Source of the DNA: Sphaerolaimus hirsutus
Taxonomy: Eukaryota; Nematoda; Chromadorea; Monhysterida; Sphaerolaimidae
DNA: 64,000 nt
Assembly: GCA_964036195.1 (NCBI GenBank)
Contig: OZ038452.1
Span: 29,213,785-29,277,784 of the forward strand
Reading direction: 5' to 3'
Each line of letters begins with the position of its first letter. Positions within the stretch are counted from its first letter, which is position 1. This document shows positions 19,255 through 30,143 of the stretch, one piece after another. Both the position numbers and the translations under genes were made by a program. The notes below the pieces were generated by a model, which saw only the letters and a program-made list of their open reading frames with translations, ran no database searches and was not told the origin of the DNA.

Positions 19255-20720
19255 CATAAATGTCTAGTGGTTGATGTCAAGTCAAATGTCAAGTTATAAA
19301 TGTCAAGTCAAATGTCAAGTTATAAATGTCAAGTCAAATGTCAAGTGATAAATGTCAAGTGATAGATGTCTAGTGATAAAATATTAAGTGATAAAATATC
19401 AAGTCAAATATCAAGTGATAAATGTCAAGTGGTAGATTTCAAGTGAAATGTCAAGTGATAATTGTCAAGTGATAAATTTCAAGTGAACTGTCAATTGATA
19501 AATGTCAAGTGATAGATAGTTATAAAATATCAAGTGATAAAGTATCAAGTCAAATTTCAAGTGATAACTTTCAAGTCAAATGTCAACTGATAAATTTCAA
19601 TTGAAATGTCAAGTTTAATGTCAAGTGATAAATGTCATGTCAAATGTCAAGTCAAATGTAAAGTGATAAATTTCAAGTGAAATGTAATGTTAAATGTCAT
19701 GTCAAATGTCAAGTGACACATTTCAAGTCAAATATCAAGTCATATGTCAAGTCAAATTTCAAGTGATAAATGTCAAGTCAAATTTCAAGTGAGAAATGTC
19801 AAGTCAAATGTAAAGTTTAATGTCAAGTGATCAAATATCAAGTCAAATGTCAAGTTATAAATGTCAAGTCTAAAGTCAAGTCAAGTGTCAAGTGATAAAT
19901 GTCAAGGTGAATATAAAGTGATAACTTTCAATTGAAATGTCAAGTCAAATGCCAAGTGATAAATTTCAAGTGAAATGTCAAGTAATAAATTTTTTGGCAA
20001 TTTTGGCAATTTTGGTATAGATTTACAAAAGTTATTCAAGTTTGCTTATTTTGTGTAAAATGCGCAAACATGCCTGAACTACTGCTTGATGTGATACTGA
20101 GCATGTGACCTTGCATGGTGATTACTATCAGGTCATAAATGTCTAGTGGTTAATGTCAAGTCAAATGTCAAGTTATAAATGTCAAGTCAAATGTCAAGTG
20201 ATAAATGTCAAGTTATAAATGTCAAGTCTAAAGTCAAGTCAAGTCGAATGTCAAGTGATAAATGTCAAGGTGAATATACAGTGATAACTTTCAATTGCCA
20301 TGTCAAGTCAAATGCCAAGTGATACATTTCAAGTGAAATGTCAAGTAATAAATTTCAAGTGAAATGTCAAGTCAAATGTCAAGTTAAATGTCAAGCTTAA
20401 TGTCAAGTGATAAATGTCATGTCAAATGTCAAGTTTAACATCAAGTGATAAATTTCAAGTGAAATGTCAAGTTAAATGTCAAGTGATAAATGTCATGTCA
20501 AATGTCAAGAAACAATTTTCAGGTGATACCTGTCAAGTTGTTTATGTCAAGTGAAAACTATCAGGTGAAAAAATGGCAAGCAGTTCATGTCAAGTCATAA
20601 ATATCAAGTGATGCCATTCAGTCATAAATGTCAAGTGGTTTATGTCAAGTTATTGTCAAGTGGGTAATTTCAAGTCATAAATGTCAAGTGATAACTTTCA
20701 GGTTCTAAATGTCAGGTTGA
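19255..20720. repeat. Satellite-like array of TGTCAAGTGATAAA / TGTCAAGTCAAA
   Basis: About 1.4 kb of irregular tandem units of roughly 14-15 bp built on TGTCAAGT. A larger duplication is embedded: the block around 19110-19330 recurs at about 20000-20220, giving a higher-order period near 0.9 kb. The heptamer is the same one found in introner arms. Confidence 0.85.
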
Positions 20721-20846
20721 AAATCTTTTGAATCTTAGTATTTGGCTTCTTCTTGACTATAGATTGTATTGCTCACTGCCACATTTGGCATTTGCTTGAT
20801 TTGCAATAACTTATAAACTTTTGGGCCTGTGGCCCTCAAAAAGAAG

Positions 20847-21348
20847 TATATCTGATAAAAAATGGCTAAAGCCAACAAAAAGTGGACACTGCACCTAACC
20901 ATGTGTATGCTTTTGAATGCACAAAAGTAATATATCATATACCATGCCATTTTCTGATTGAGCTATCAAAAGATGTATATCAAGGGAAATGTACACAAAT
21001 GCTAATAATATAGGCTATCAACACAGCAAACTGCATCACAAGAAACAATTTCACCAAACTTTTGCATGGCAGCGTGAGCTTTTTGTATCTTTAATGTTTG
21101 CAGCACTTTGACACAGCTCACACTGCCATGCAAAAGTTTGATGAAATTGTTTCTTGTGATGCAGTTTGCTGTGTTGATAGCCTATATTATTAGCATTTGT
21201 GTACATTTCCCTTGATATACATCTTTTGATAGCTCAATCAGAAAATGGCATGGTATATGATATATTACTTTTGTGCATTCAAAAGCATACACATGGTTAG
21301 GTGCAGTGTCCACTTTTTGTTGGCTTTAGCCATTTTTTATCAGATATA
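20847..21348. repeat. Large palindrome: 234-bp arms, 34-bp spacer
   Basis: 20847-21080 and 21115-21348 are nearly perfect inverted copies (TATATCTGATAAAAAATGGC against GCCATTTTTTATCAGATATA). It is a fold-back element. Related half-sites lie near 43450-43520, 43960-44090 and 45570-45730. Confidence 0.9.
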
Positions 21349-21587
21349 AAGATGAACAACACGACTATTGCAGAATAGTCACAAATCAGAATCACGGTGC
21401 CTGGCGAAGATAATAATGGCGAATAACCCCTGGGCAACTGCGCTCAGTGGACAACTGCGTGCGCTCAGTGGGCCGCGAACACCCCTGGACAACCGCAACA
21501 CGCAGCCGCAGCCGGGCGCCCGCAAACATCCACCAAAAACATGGGCCATGCGCAGTCCGAAGCACAGACACGACTCCCTGCGGTCAC

Positions 21588-22524
21588 TAGTGATGTTAAA
21601 GGCACCGGGAAAAATGGCACCGCACCGCACCGGCACCTTTGCCAACGCATGAAAAGGGCACCTGGCACCTTGGGGCACCGGCCAGAAAATGGCACCGCAC
21701 CGCACCGGCACCGGTGCCTTTTGGAAAAAATGGCACCGGCACCGAAGGGCACCGGTGGGTTGCCGGTGCTAGCACCGAAAGGCACCGCACCGGGCTGGAA
21801 TTTCTGAAGTAAATATCGGGCAGTTTCTCAGTGGTCTCACCTTTGGAAGTGCATATTTCCATGAATTTTCAACCGATTTTGATGGTTGAGCACTTAAAAT
21901 GATCAGAATGATGTGGCAATCACTTTTATGAAGCAATTACAATTATTACAAATGAAAGATAAAATATTTAATTCACTGCAATGTCCATAGCCACTACTGT
22001 CTACTGATCGTAGTTGTTGCTGTACAGAGAATGGAACTATCTCTGTCATAAACTGACAACAAATTTTGTACAAACAAGTAAGATAAATATAAAATATAAA
22101 AATGATATAAAATTCAACAATATTTTAGATTCGCTGATCAGATCACGTATCGGGTATAATGGATTTCACAGTAGGTATATTTATTTGATGTGAGGTTTAC
22201 AAATCAGGCAAAAACGGTTGCGTAAATATATAGCTGTTTTTTGAAATATGTATAAGCACATACTATGGACAAAATTGCACAGCACATGAAGCCTTGGCCG
22301 GTGCCTTTCCCGGTGCCTTTTACTTTGGCCCTGGTGCTAGCACCTTTGGCACCGGCAAAAAAATGGCACCGCACCGCACCGGCACCGGTGCTATTCTGAA
22401 AAAAATGGCACCGGCACCGGCATGGAACCCCTGAAGATTGCAATGGCACTGCACCAGCACCGGTGCTGGTGCCCTTCGGTGCCCAGCACCGGGGCACCGG
22501 TGCCCCGGTGCCTTTACATCACTA
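21588..22524. mobile_element. hAT-like transposon with GGCACCG arrays
   Basis: Ends TAGTGATGTTAAAGGCACCG and CGGTGCCTTTACATCACTA are flanked by the exact 8-bp duplication GCGGTCAC (21580-21587 and 22525-22532). Arrays of GGCACCGGCACC lie inside both ends. The centre (about 21810-22190) is homologous to the body of the CAGAGTTG element at 15.6 kb. Confidence 0.9.
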
Positions 22525-22556
22525 GCGGTCACTGCGCGCGTGTCGCGGTTGTCCAG

Positions 22557-22750
22557 CGGGCACACCGAGACCCTGGAAAAGGCATGTAAAAAGCCCTGCA
22601 AAATGTTGACTGTCATGCATTGTGTCGAAAGTCATGGAAAAATCCCTGCAACGTATGTCTGCCATTTTGCAGGGCATTTTATATGACTTTAGACACTTTG
22701 CATGACATTTGACACTTTACAGGGCATTTTACAGACTCTGGGACTGGCAC
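22557..22750. mobile_element. Introner-class element outside genes, CAG target (empty site known)
   Basis: It sits between two copies of CAG (22554-22556 and 22751-22753). The surrounding repeat has an uninterrupted inverted copy at about 21425-21510 (..GGTTGTCCAGGGGTGTT.. on that strand), which shows the empty site and proves a 3-bp duplication. Its arms carry TGTCATGCATTGTGTC and related units. Confidence 0.85.
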
Positions 22751-22882
22751 CAGGGGTGTTTGCGGTCCACTGAGCGCAGTTGCCCAGGGGTCTTTGTAGC
22801 CCGCAGCTGCTGAGTCGCATAAAAAAACCAACCGATTAACGCTAGAAATCAATCCAACAACGAAAAAGAACCATTTCAAATA

Positions 22883-22993
22883 CCGTATTTCCTCGAAATG
22901 CCCACCCCCCACGAAATACCCCCCTCGTTCTACACCCCCTCTCGGGAACACTATGAAACAATCACCCCCGGGGGGTATTTCGAGGAAATATGG
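22883..22993. mobile_element. Short Tc1/mariner-like MITE with C-run arrays
   Basis: CCGTATTTCCTCGAAATGCC and GGTATTTCGAGGAAATATGG are inverted and flanked by TA. It is only about 110 bp, almost all of it the CCCCCCTCG motif. Confidence 0.75.
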
Positions 22994-25044
22994 TAATTAG
23001 TGACAAATCACGAAAGTTGGGAAAATTTTGCTCCGCTTTTCACATGTATCCAAACATTCCGGCAGAACGTTTTGCATATTTACCTGAAAAATGTGCAACT
23101 CAAATAGCTAAAAATAGCCTTACAAAAAGGCAAGATAATTTACAGTTTTTTAGATCAAATCGATTCACAAGATCAATCCTTTTTGCCAGTACGAAATTTC
23201 GCGATGACTTATGTGTGTATTTGTGAAAGTTCGCAGTTAAAATGCATTACAGAAAAATGTGGAGCCAATTTACCAAGCCACAATAAAAGCTAGTGATAAA
23301 TTAGTGCATCAAATATCGACCCTCTTCACATCAAATATTGACTAGGTAGAACTTTTTGGTACAATACTTGAGTAATACATTCCAAATCTACCTGGGGCCA
23401 GATTTAATTCTCCCTACAGTTTTGTTTGTAGTGTAGGGCAAACGCCCGACAAAATTTCCAACGTTCCGCCACGTTGACGCAAACACACTGAGAGCAAGGC
23501 AGTTCATGAAATACATGAAAGTTTGCCTTGACGTCGCCTCTATTGCAATATGATACCGTTTACTTAGATTTAGGCCCGGAAATAACGAAGTCATCATTCC
23601 TTGGCAGTGGGCCAACTCTCTTCTTTTTTTATGGGGTGGCTACTACAGTGGCGTGAAGGAGACGAGCGAACGTAAAATATCATCAAATTCTACCCCGATA
23701 CTCACATACAACCACCTCGCTCAACAGGTATTTCGATAGCTATGGGCTTTGGGGGTGGGGGTTCAGGGGACAGTAGCCGACATTTGCCTCGGGGACAGAG
23801 AGATAGCCAGGTGATTTGGGGGTAAACCCCCAACCCCCTTTCCTAATCGCGACTGGGTAAAACAGACACTCGCAATATCCCGCAGCCTCTTGTGTCACTG
23901 ATTTCACATCGGGCCATCTTGGTTCCACATCTGGCTGCATTCCCTGCAATTTTTAACGTCAATATCATTTTGTAAAATATTATTCGTGTGTTGTTCTACA
24001 GAACTGTACCGAAACATTTAAGATTGGCTGTAAATGTAGGTAACATTTGTCAACGAGGCAGCCTTGTGGGGATCGCAGACCTTATACATACTTGGCACAC
24101 GTCCAATTCTGCATTGTATATGGGTAAGTTATGTACATACAAGAGTGAAAGGCGCAGGATTTCCATTTGAGTCACCAATAATCACCGCGGAATGCGATAA
24201 AGCGACCGGAAATGGTCGCTAATGGCAGCCAAATCACTAGTTTACACATGTATGTCAACTGATCTCTGAACGGTATACAAACACGCGTATACAAAAACCT
24301 TTTTGACAAGCTGCCAAGTTTATATACGGGGTCTCCTTGTGGCCGCCTGAACTGAGGCCGTAGCCAGGGACCCTTCCTCAGATTTGCCCCGGAGATTATG
24401 TAAAACGATTTTCTACATGGACTGCAACAATTTTGCATGCAAGTCCCCACCCGGTGTTCATTTTTATATACTCTGAGGACATCACACTTACTATGAAAAC
24501 CTACCATAGTCCATTTGAATAATGATTGTACAGTTTTTTTCATCATAATTTTTCGTTTTTACAATAGAATACATGATCACGAATTTATCACAAGAGTTTA
24601 TTCACCTAAATACTGGTAGGCTTCCATATCTCAGGGCTGAAATGAAATGTTGGCACTGAGCCAAAAACATGCTTAGAGTATTTCCACATTTACAAACGGG
24701 TTGTTTCTGAATAAAATCAATTGCAAAACCAATGGAATCTTTGCGGCCAGATTAAAATCTGAGACATTTAACAAGTATTTGTAAAATTGTCTCACAAAAA
24801 TTCAAATTTGTAAATTTACTGGCATAAAATTGTCTCACAAAAGTCTCATGTCTAATTTACAAAATGTTAACATCGTCTAAAGGGAGGAAATCTTAAATAT
24901 CTCACATCCCAACGAGTTTGCTTAAAAAAACTCTTTTCCAACCATTTAGCTACAGTCCCCCACTACACAAGAGACAGTTAAATGAAAATAACACTTTTGA
25001 AACCCTTAAAAAGTTAAGAACCTCAGTAAAATGTCTCACCTTTG
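22994..25044. other. Intergenic, no gene recognised
   Basis: About 2 kb of mixed AT-rich sequence. A G-run/GATAGCC repeat lies at 23740-23840. A segment near 24080-24250 (TGGCACACGTCCAA ... GCGGAATGCGATAAAGCGA ... GGTCGCTAATGGC) recurs at about 63270-63420. A short ORF (23388-23615, minus) has no recognisable features. Confidence 0.45.
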
Positions 25045-25045
25045 G

Positions 25046-25277
25046 GCAGTCCCAAACCCTGTAAAGTGTAAAGTAAAGTGTCAAATGTAAAGTAAAGTGT
25101 CAAGTCAAATGTCAAATGTAAAGTAAAGTGTCAAATGTAAAGTCAAGTGTCAAGTCAAATGTCAAATGTAAAGTAAAGTGTCAAATGTAAAGTAAAGTGT
25201 CAATTGTGTATCCAAATTTTATTTTTTGTATCCAAATCTTATGTTTTTGTACACTTTACAGGGCTTGGGATTGGCAC
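25046..25277. mobile_element. Introner-class element outside genes
   Basis: The right end GGGCTTGGGATTGGCAC is followed by CAG. The left GCAGTCCCAAACCCTGTAAAG is slightly degraded. The interior has repeated AAAGTAAAGTGTCAAATGT and TATCCAAATCTTATNTTTT units, as in introner B. Confidence 0.65.
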
Positions 25278-25714
25278 CAGTTGGCACTGTGCCAATTTGT
25301 GACATTCATCCGCGCAAAAGAAAATCTGGGACCCAAACTCGCTGCATCCCAGTCTCTAATACTAAAAATTGCTCGAAAATTCAGATATTTTCGCTTTTTC
25401 GCGACATTCTGATAAAGTATCCAGTCGTTAAAACGAGTTGCGATTTGCTTTTTTGTTAAAAAATTGGCATTGTGTCAGAATCTTAATTGGCGGCTTGGAT
25501 GTTAGCTAATTTTCTAAAAACAGAAAATTTGTTGCAAAATTGACTGTTATACCTTATTAAGACTTGGTTGCTGGCCAAAATAATTTGACATCACTATTTA
25601 TATTTAAAAATTAGGTATATTACCACATATATAGATGAAAATCACGACCATTATGGTGCAGTTCTATAAATACCTATTAGGTAAATATTTTCTCAGCGCA
25701 TAAATAACCAAAAA

Positions 25715-26074
25715 TTCAGTATTTCGGCGACGCGTCTCCAATAAAGCAACCTCTCCAATAGTGCGACCCCTTTGGCCACGTTGTGTGAGTATTTACAATG
25801 CGACACACTCCAACAATGTGACCCCCTGCAACAAAAAAACATAAAATAATGATGTAACGATGTGGCAATCTGCGGAAGCGGTGGATTCGGCACTTTCGGA
25901 CAAGGCAGCGGGCAGTTTGCAAGAGCGCCAGGCACAGCATTGCCGCCACTCTGCACTGTTTATTACTTTACAATGTCAAGCTCACACTTGAGTTACGTGG
26001 ACAGTGGAGTTGTTGATTTGAGGCAAAATAAACTGTGACACTCTCTATTCATGCAACCTCTCCAATAGTGCGAT
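25715..26074. mobile_element. Left part of a CTCCAATAGTGCGAC-motif element
   Basis: Repeats of CTCCAATAGTGCGAC and a body homologous to 59640-60540 (GCGGAAGC.G.GGATTC, GTTATGTGGACAGTG-like). It continues after the nested hAT-like insertion, to about 28225. Confidence 0.55.
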
Positions 26075-28152
26075 TAGCATTCGAAAAATAACCCGTGATT
26101 TATATTTTCGAAAATCACAATAAATATAAATAACCCGTGATTTATATATATTTATATTTTTTCAAAATTCTGAGTGATATATTTATATATTTTTTAAATT
26201 TAAAAAAAATCACTGAGAAAATCACTCATACTTGATACATTGTGGTGCAATGATTGCGCTTTATGACTAAAACATGTAATCTGTGCAAGAGAAATTTGTG
26301 AGTGATTTTCTCCAGAAAATCTCTCTGTTCGTGTACAGCATTATTGGGTCAAAATTGTATTTGAAGCAGGTAAATATTGTGCCTACATACACTAGTTTTC
26401 ACCGTGACTTCATGTGAAAACTGAGACTTTTTCAAATGCAATTTAATGAACACAGTTGAATGATTTGATTTTATTAAAATTAGAAATTAAATAAATGAAA
26501 ATTGAATTAATGAAAAAATTAATAAAAATTGAAAATTTGAAAACTAAAACACATATAGCATACAAAAAGAGTAGGCTGAATGTTGCCATGTCGCCATTTC
26601 AGTTTTCACACAAGTCACAGTGAAAAGTAGTGTGTGTAGGGCCATTGTGCCTACACACACTAGTTTTCACCCTGACTTTTTTGAAAACTGAAATGGCCAA
26701 AAATGGTGACATGTTTCCATCAAGTTTTCCACAACATACTGAAAGCTATATACAGGGTGGCACACATCAGGCACACAGTTTCAATCTGCTCTCAACAAGT
26801 CAATTTTAAATGAAAACCGTTCAAATTTGGTATGGCAGTAGATAAATGCACTCCATTTAGTATGTTAAGAGCACACATTCATATTGCAAAATTTTTATGT
26901 TAGAACGTGTCTGATCTGATGGTCCAGCAGTTCAATGAAATTTTGCCTAGCATGTGTGTGAATGTTGTGGGTGAACTGCTTAATCATTTGGGTATTGTTG
27001 TATTGCGATAATGGCGGTGGTTCTGTGGAGTGATGTTCTTTCATATGGTTTGATGTATGTGAAAATTTAGCGATATGAATGTGTGCTCTGAACATACTAA
27101 ATGGATTACATTTATCTACCGATATACCAAATTTCAGCACTTCTCATTAAAAATTGACATGTTGGGAACAGATTGAAACTGTGGGCCTGACATGTGCCAC
27201 CCGGTATGTTCAGTTTTCACAAATGGCATGAATTTTGGTGGGGTGGTGTTGGCAAATCACTAGTTTGATCACAACTCAAACTCAAATGATGACAAATGGT
27301 GACATCACCATCAATTAGTTTTCATTTTGTATGTGACAAAAATGAAAACTGTTTTAGTAACTTTTTCTTTATGTCATCTCGCTATGAATTCTATGGTTAT
27401 GTTTTAGGTATAAAGCATCTCTCTATCTTATAACATACTTTTCTGAAATAAAACATGACTTTGAATCAAAAAATGCCAATTTGATGTGATCAAAATTTAT
27501 CTACAGTGATTGCAAGCTCAGTTTACCATTTTTGAAAACTGATGATGCTTTGTGACTTGCACCAATGTCAGCTGTTTTCAAATATGGGGAAAACTGTCAT
27601 CATGGTGTCACCAGTGCCACTAGTGTCATCACAATGTTGCCAAAATGTAGCCATGTGCCCAAAAATGAGTTTTCACAGCACATCACCATTGAAAAAGTGC
27701 TGAGCATGAGCGCCTATTTAGTCAAACATCCATTGCCACAACCAGGCGCTATAGGTTGAGTGCTAAATATTTGCAGTGCAAAATATTTTTGAAGTTTTCA
27801 TTGAGGTTGAATTGAAGGTTAAATTTTTCTGTGATATTTGCTTGATGTTTTCACTTGTAAAATATTGTATAAATGAATACTGATTGTGGAATGATAATAT
27901 ATGGACTGTGGTATATTAGAGTACATTTTTTGTGCTTGCAAATGGTAAATAAAGCCCAGAATATAGCTTGAAATTGAAATAAAGCGCAAGTGATTTTTTG
28001 AGATTTTTTTTGAGCTCAGAGTTATTTTTTCAGTAATTTAATTTTATTTTCTGGAGACCTAGAGTGATTTATATATATTTATATTTTTTCCAATATTGGA
28101 GTGATATATTTATATATATTTTCCAAAAAATCGGTGATTTTTTCGAATGCTA
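26075..28152. mobile_element. hAT-like transposon with AAATCAC/ATAAATATA arrays
   Basis: Ends TAGCATTCGAAAAAT and ATTTTTTCGAATGCTA are flanked by the exact 8-bp duplication AGTGCGAT (26067-26074 and 28153-28160). Terminal family as at 16933-17815, but the arrays read GTGATTTATATATATTTATA instead of AAATCTC. About 2.1 kb, with a further nested element inside (about 26755-27205). No transposase is recognised. Confidence 0.88.
26755..27205. mobile_element. Element with GGGTGGCACACATCAGGC ends
   Basis: ACAGGGTGGCACACATCAGG and CCTGACATGTGCCACCCGG are inverted, with CAGTTTCAATCTG / CAGATTGAAACTG just inside. A related copy is at about 30243-30802. Confidence 0.65.
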
Positions 28153-28224
28153 AGTGCGATCCCCTAAAAATGTGCTGAAAACAATAATAAGATGGTCGTA
28201 ATATTAGGGAATTTATGGTATATG

Positions 28225-28930
28225 CAACCAATGTGATAAATATTTATATCTCACATGAATTTTATTCATGCGTGTAGTGATCTGAAGACACCATGGCACC
28301 TGGCGCCAGCCCCAAACAGCATTCCAAAAATGAATGTTTGTTAGAGAATATATTTACTGTTTTTAATCGACATTCCTCAACCTTGAATAGTTCCTCCCTT
28401 GAAAAAAATCGAAGAAAAATCTCTTAAAAATAAAATATAATTGAATATGTTTGAAAAATGCATAGAAAATATAAATACCGTATATCCTTGGGTATACCTT
28501 TTATTGAAGGTATGCCTTATTTTTATTTCATCACATTAAAAAAACAACAAAAAGTTATACCTTACATGAGAGAGTACCTTTTATATGAGGTATACATAAT
28601 ATAAGATGTAATATGGCATTCTTGATTATTTTCATTCTTATTCTTTATTATTCCCCCTATTCTTCTTATTCTTTTCTCAGCTGCACAATGAATGCTAATG
28701 CATTTTTGAGGCATGTGAAATGCCTTAACCACTGACAAATGTGCCTTCTATTTTGTGTGAAATGCTTTCAAAAAGAACTTGCTAAAAGTGCAATATGTTT
28801 CACCAGCTGCCAGCCTGTGGTGGATGCAGGGCTTAATTTTCATGATCTTGGTTTCAGCTGTAGGGCAGTAAAAACAATGTACATGTATGACAATACAAAT
28901 CATGAGTAATGTACATTATGTACCCATCAA
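28225..28930. other. No gene recognised
   Basis: AT-rich. A palindromic TACCTTTTATNNAAGGTAT-type repeat near 28490-28610 and AAATATAATTGAAT units near 28400 suggest fragments of other elements. Confidence 0.4.
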
Positions 28931-28937
28931 TTGAGGA

Positions 28938-29607
28938 GTTTGATTCCGAAACCCGTTATCTGCACGTTTTTGGGTTTTTTGAAAATCGCATTTGAAACTT
29001 TGACATTGGCCCGCGCGGGCATGCTTCACTTGACAACGCTTGCCCAAAACTTTTTGAAAAGTTCATGAATTTCTCTACATTTTCCATATTTACAACCCTC
29101 TGGCCGGCATATATACCTAGAGATATGATGATTTGTTTGATGTCACATCAGCATAAATGCATGCAGATAACGAGTTTCGGGTGCAAAGTCACCTGCAGAT
29201 AACGTTTAATTCATAAAAACCAGATCAGATTTCCGTAACGAGTTTCAGATGCAAACTCCATTTTTGTATGGTGATTTTGACACCTCCATACTAAATCCTT
29301 AACGAGTTTTGGATGCTAACTTTTTTCTCTGCAGATAACTAGTTTTGGGTGCAAAAAATGATAGTTTTTTTTTGTAGATAACAGGTTTTGAGTGCAAACT
29401 CACCTATTTTGGGCTTCAGATAACGGGTTTTGGATGCAAAATTGCATTTTTTTCAAAAAACGATATCTCTGTATCTCAGGAACGGTATGAGATATTGAGG
29501 TAATTTTTTTTTATCATGAAGAAATATATATATATATATATATATATATGTCAGATCCGCACTTAACTCAATTTTTTCCACTTTTGCACTTAACGGGTTA
29601 CGGAATC
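28938..29607. mobile_element. Element with GCAGATAACGAGTTTTGGG arrays
   Basis: TTTGATTCCGAAACCCGTTA and TAACGGGTTACGGAATCAAA are inverted ends. Between them, units of GCAGATAACGAGTTTCGGGT recur about every 60-70 bases. A TATATATA run sits at about 29527-29550. Confidence 0.7.
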
Positions 29608-29635
29608 AAATGCTTCAATTATAATGATAAAAAAT

Positions 29636-29641
29636 TTTATT
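29636..29641 (-). promoter_or_regulatory. Candidate polyadenylation signal AATAAA
   Basis: AATAAA on the minus strand about 140 bases after the stop codon of the ankyrin gene. Position is plausible; no other evidence. Confidence 0.45.
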
Positions 29642-29781
29642 GGTTTTTCTCTATAAAGGGATCATACCAAACATTATCAAGGAGTTACATATTGTACACT
29701 TAGTTAGATACAAATATGCTGTGAAATGCATTACATTTGCATCATGGTTAGAAGTACATGGAAATTTAATACCAAAAAGTT

Positions 29782-30143
29782 TCACACAAATGCTTGTAAC
29801 AAGTAGGGTGTAAAAAGTAAAATGATTGAATAAATGTTGTGAAATGCAGACTTATTTACATTTTCAGTATCTTTTTGATTTTCAGCATGTTCTTCATCAG
29901 ACATATTTACATTTTCAGTATCTTTATCATCTTCAGCAGGTTCTTCATTCAGATTCTTCATATGTGTCATCAGTTTGTTCACAATCTCTCTTCTGCCAAA
30001 CGATTCAGCAACCTCCAACAGTGTCCTTCCATCCTTGCTCCTGTGCATCAGATCAGCTCCAGGGGCTGCCAGCAGAGACTCAAAGGCATCTGTGTGACCT
30101 TCCATTGCAGCCCACATCAGTGCAGTTGTTCCATCATCATCCA
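29782..30143 (-). CDS. Ankyrin gene last exon
   Basis: (V)DDDGTTALMWAAMEGHTDAF, ESLLAAPGADLMHRSKDGRT, LLEVAESFGRREIVNKLMTH, then an acidic tail with an internal near-repeat (DDKDTENVNMSDEEHAE / NQKDTENVNKS) and a hydrophobic end IILLFTPYLLQAFV before the stop. The hydrophobic end could be a C-terminal anchor, which would make the product surface-bound rather than free. Confidence 0.85.

Noticed and set aside
19255-20720. CRISPR-like regular repeats
   Set aside because: The units are short, irregular and lack unique spacers, and the genome is eukaryotic. This is a satellite-like array.
20735-20950. 71-codon ORF in the palindrome
   Set aside because: It lies wholly in one arm of the palindrome and reads into non-coding sequence; no sign of constraint.
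21379-22616. GC-rich ORFs over 21.4-22.6 kb
   Set aside because: They translate GGCACCG arrays and introner arms, and they change frame with array length.
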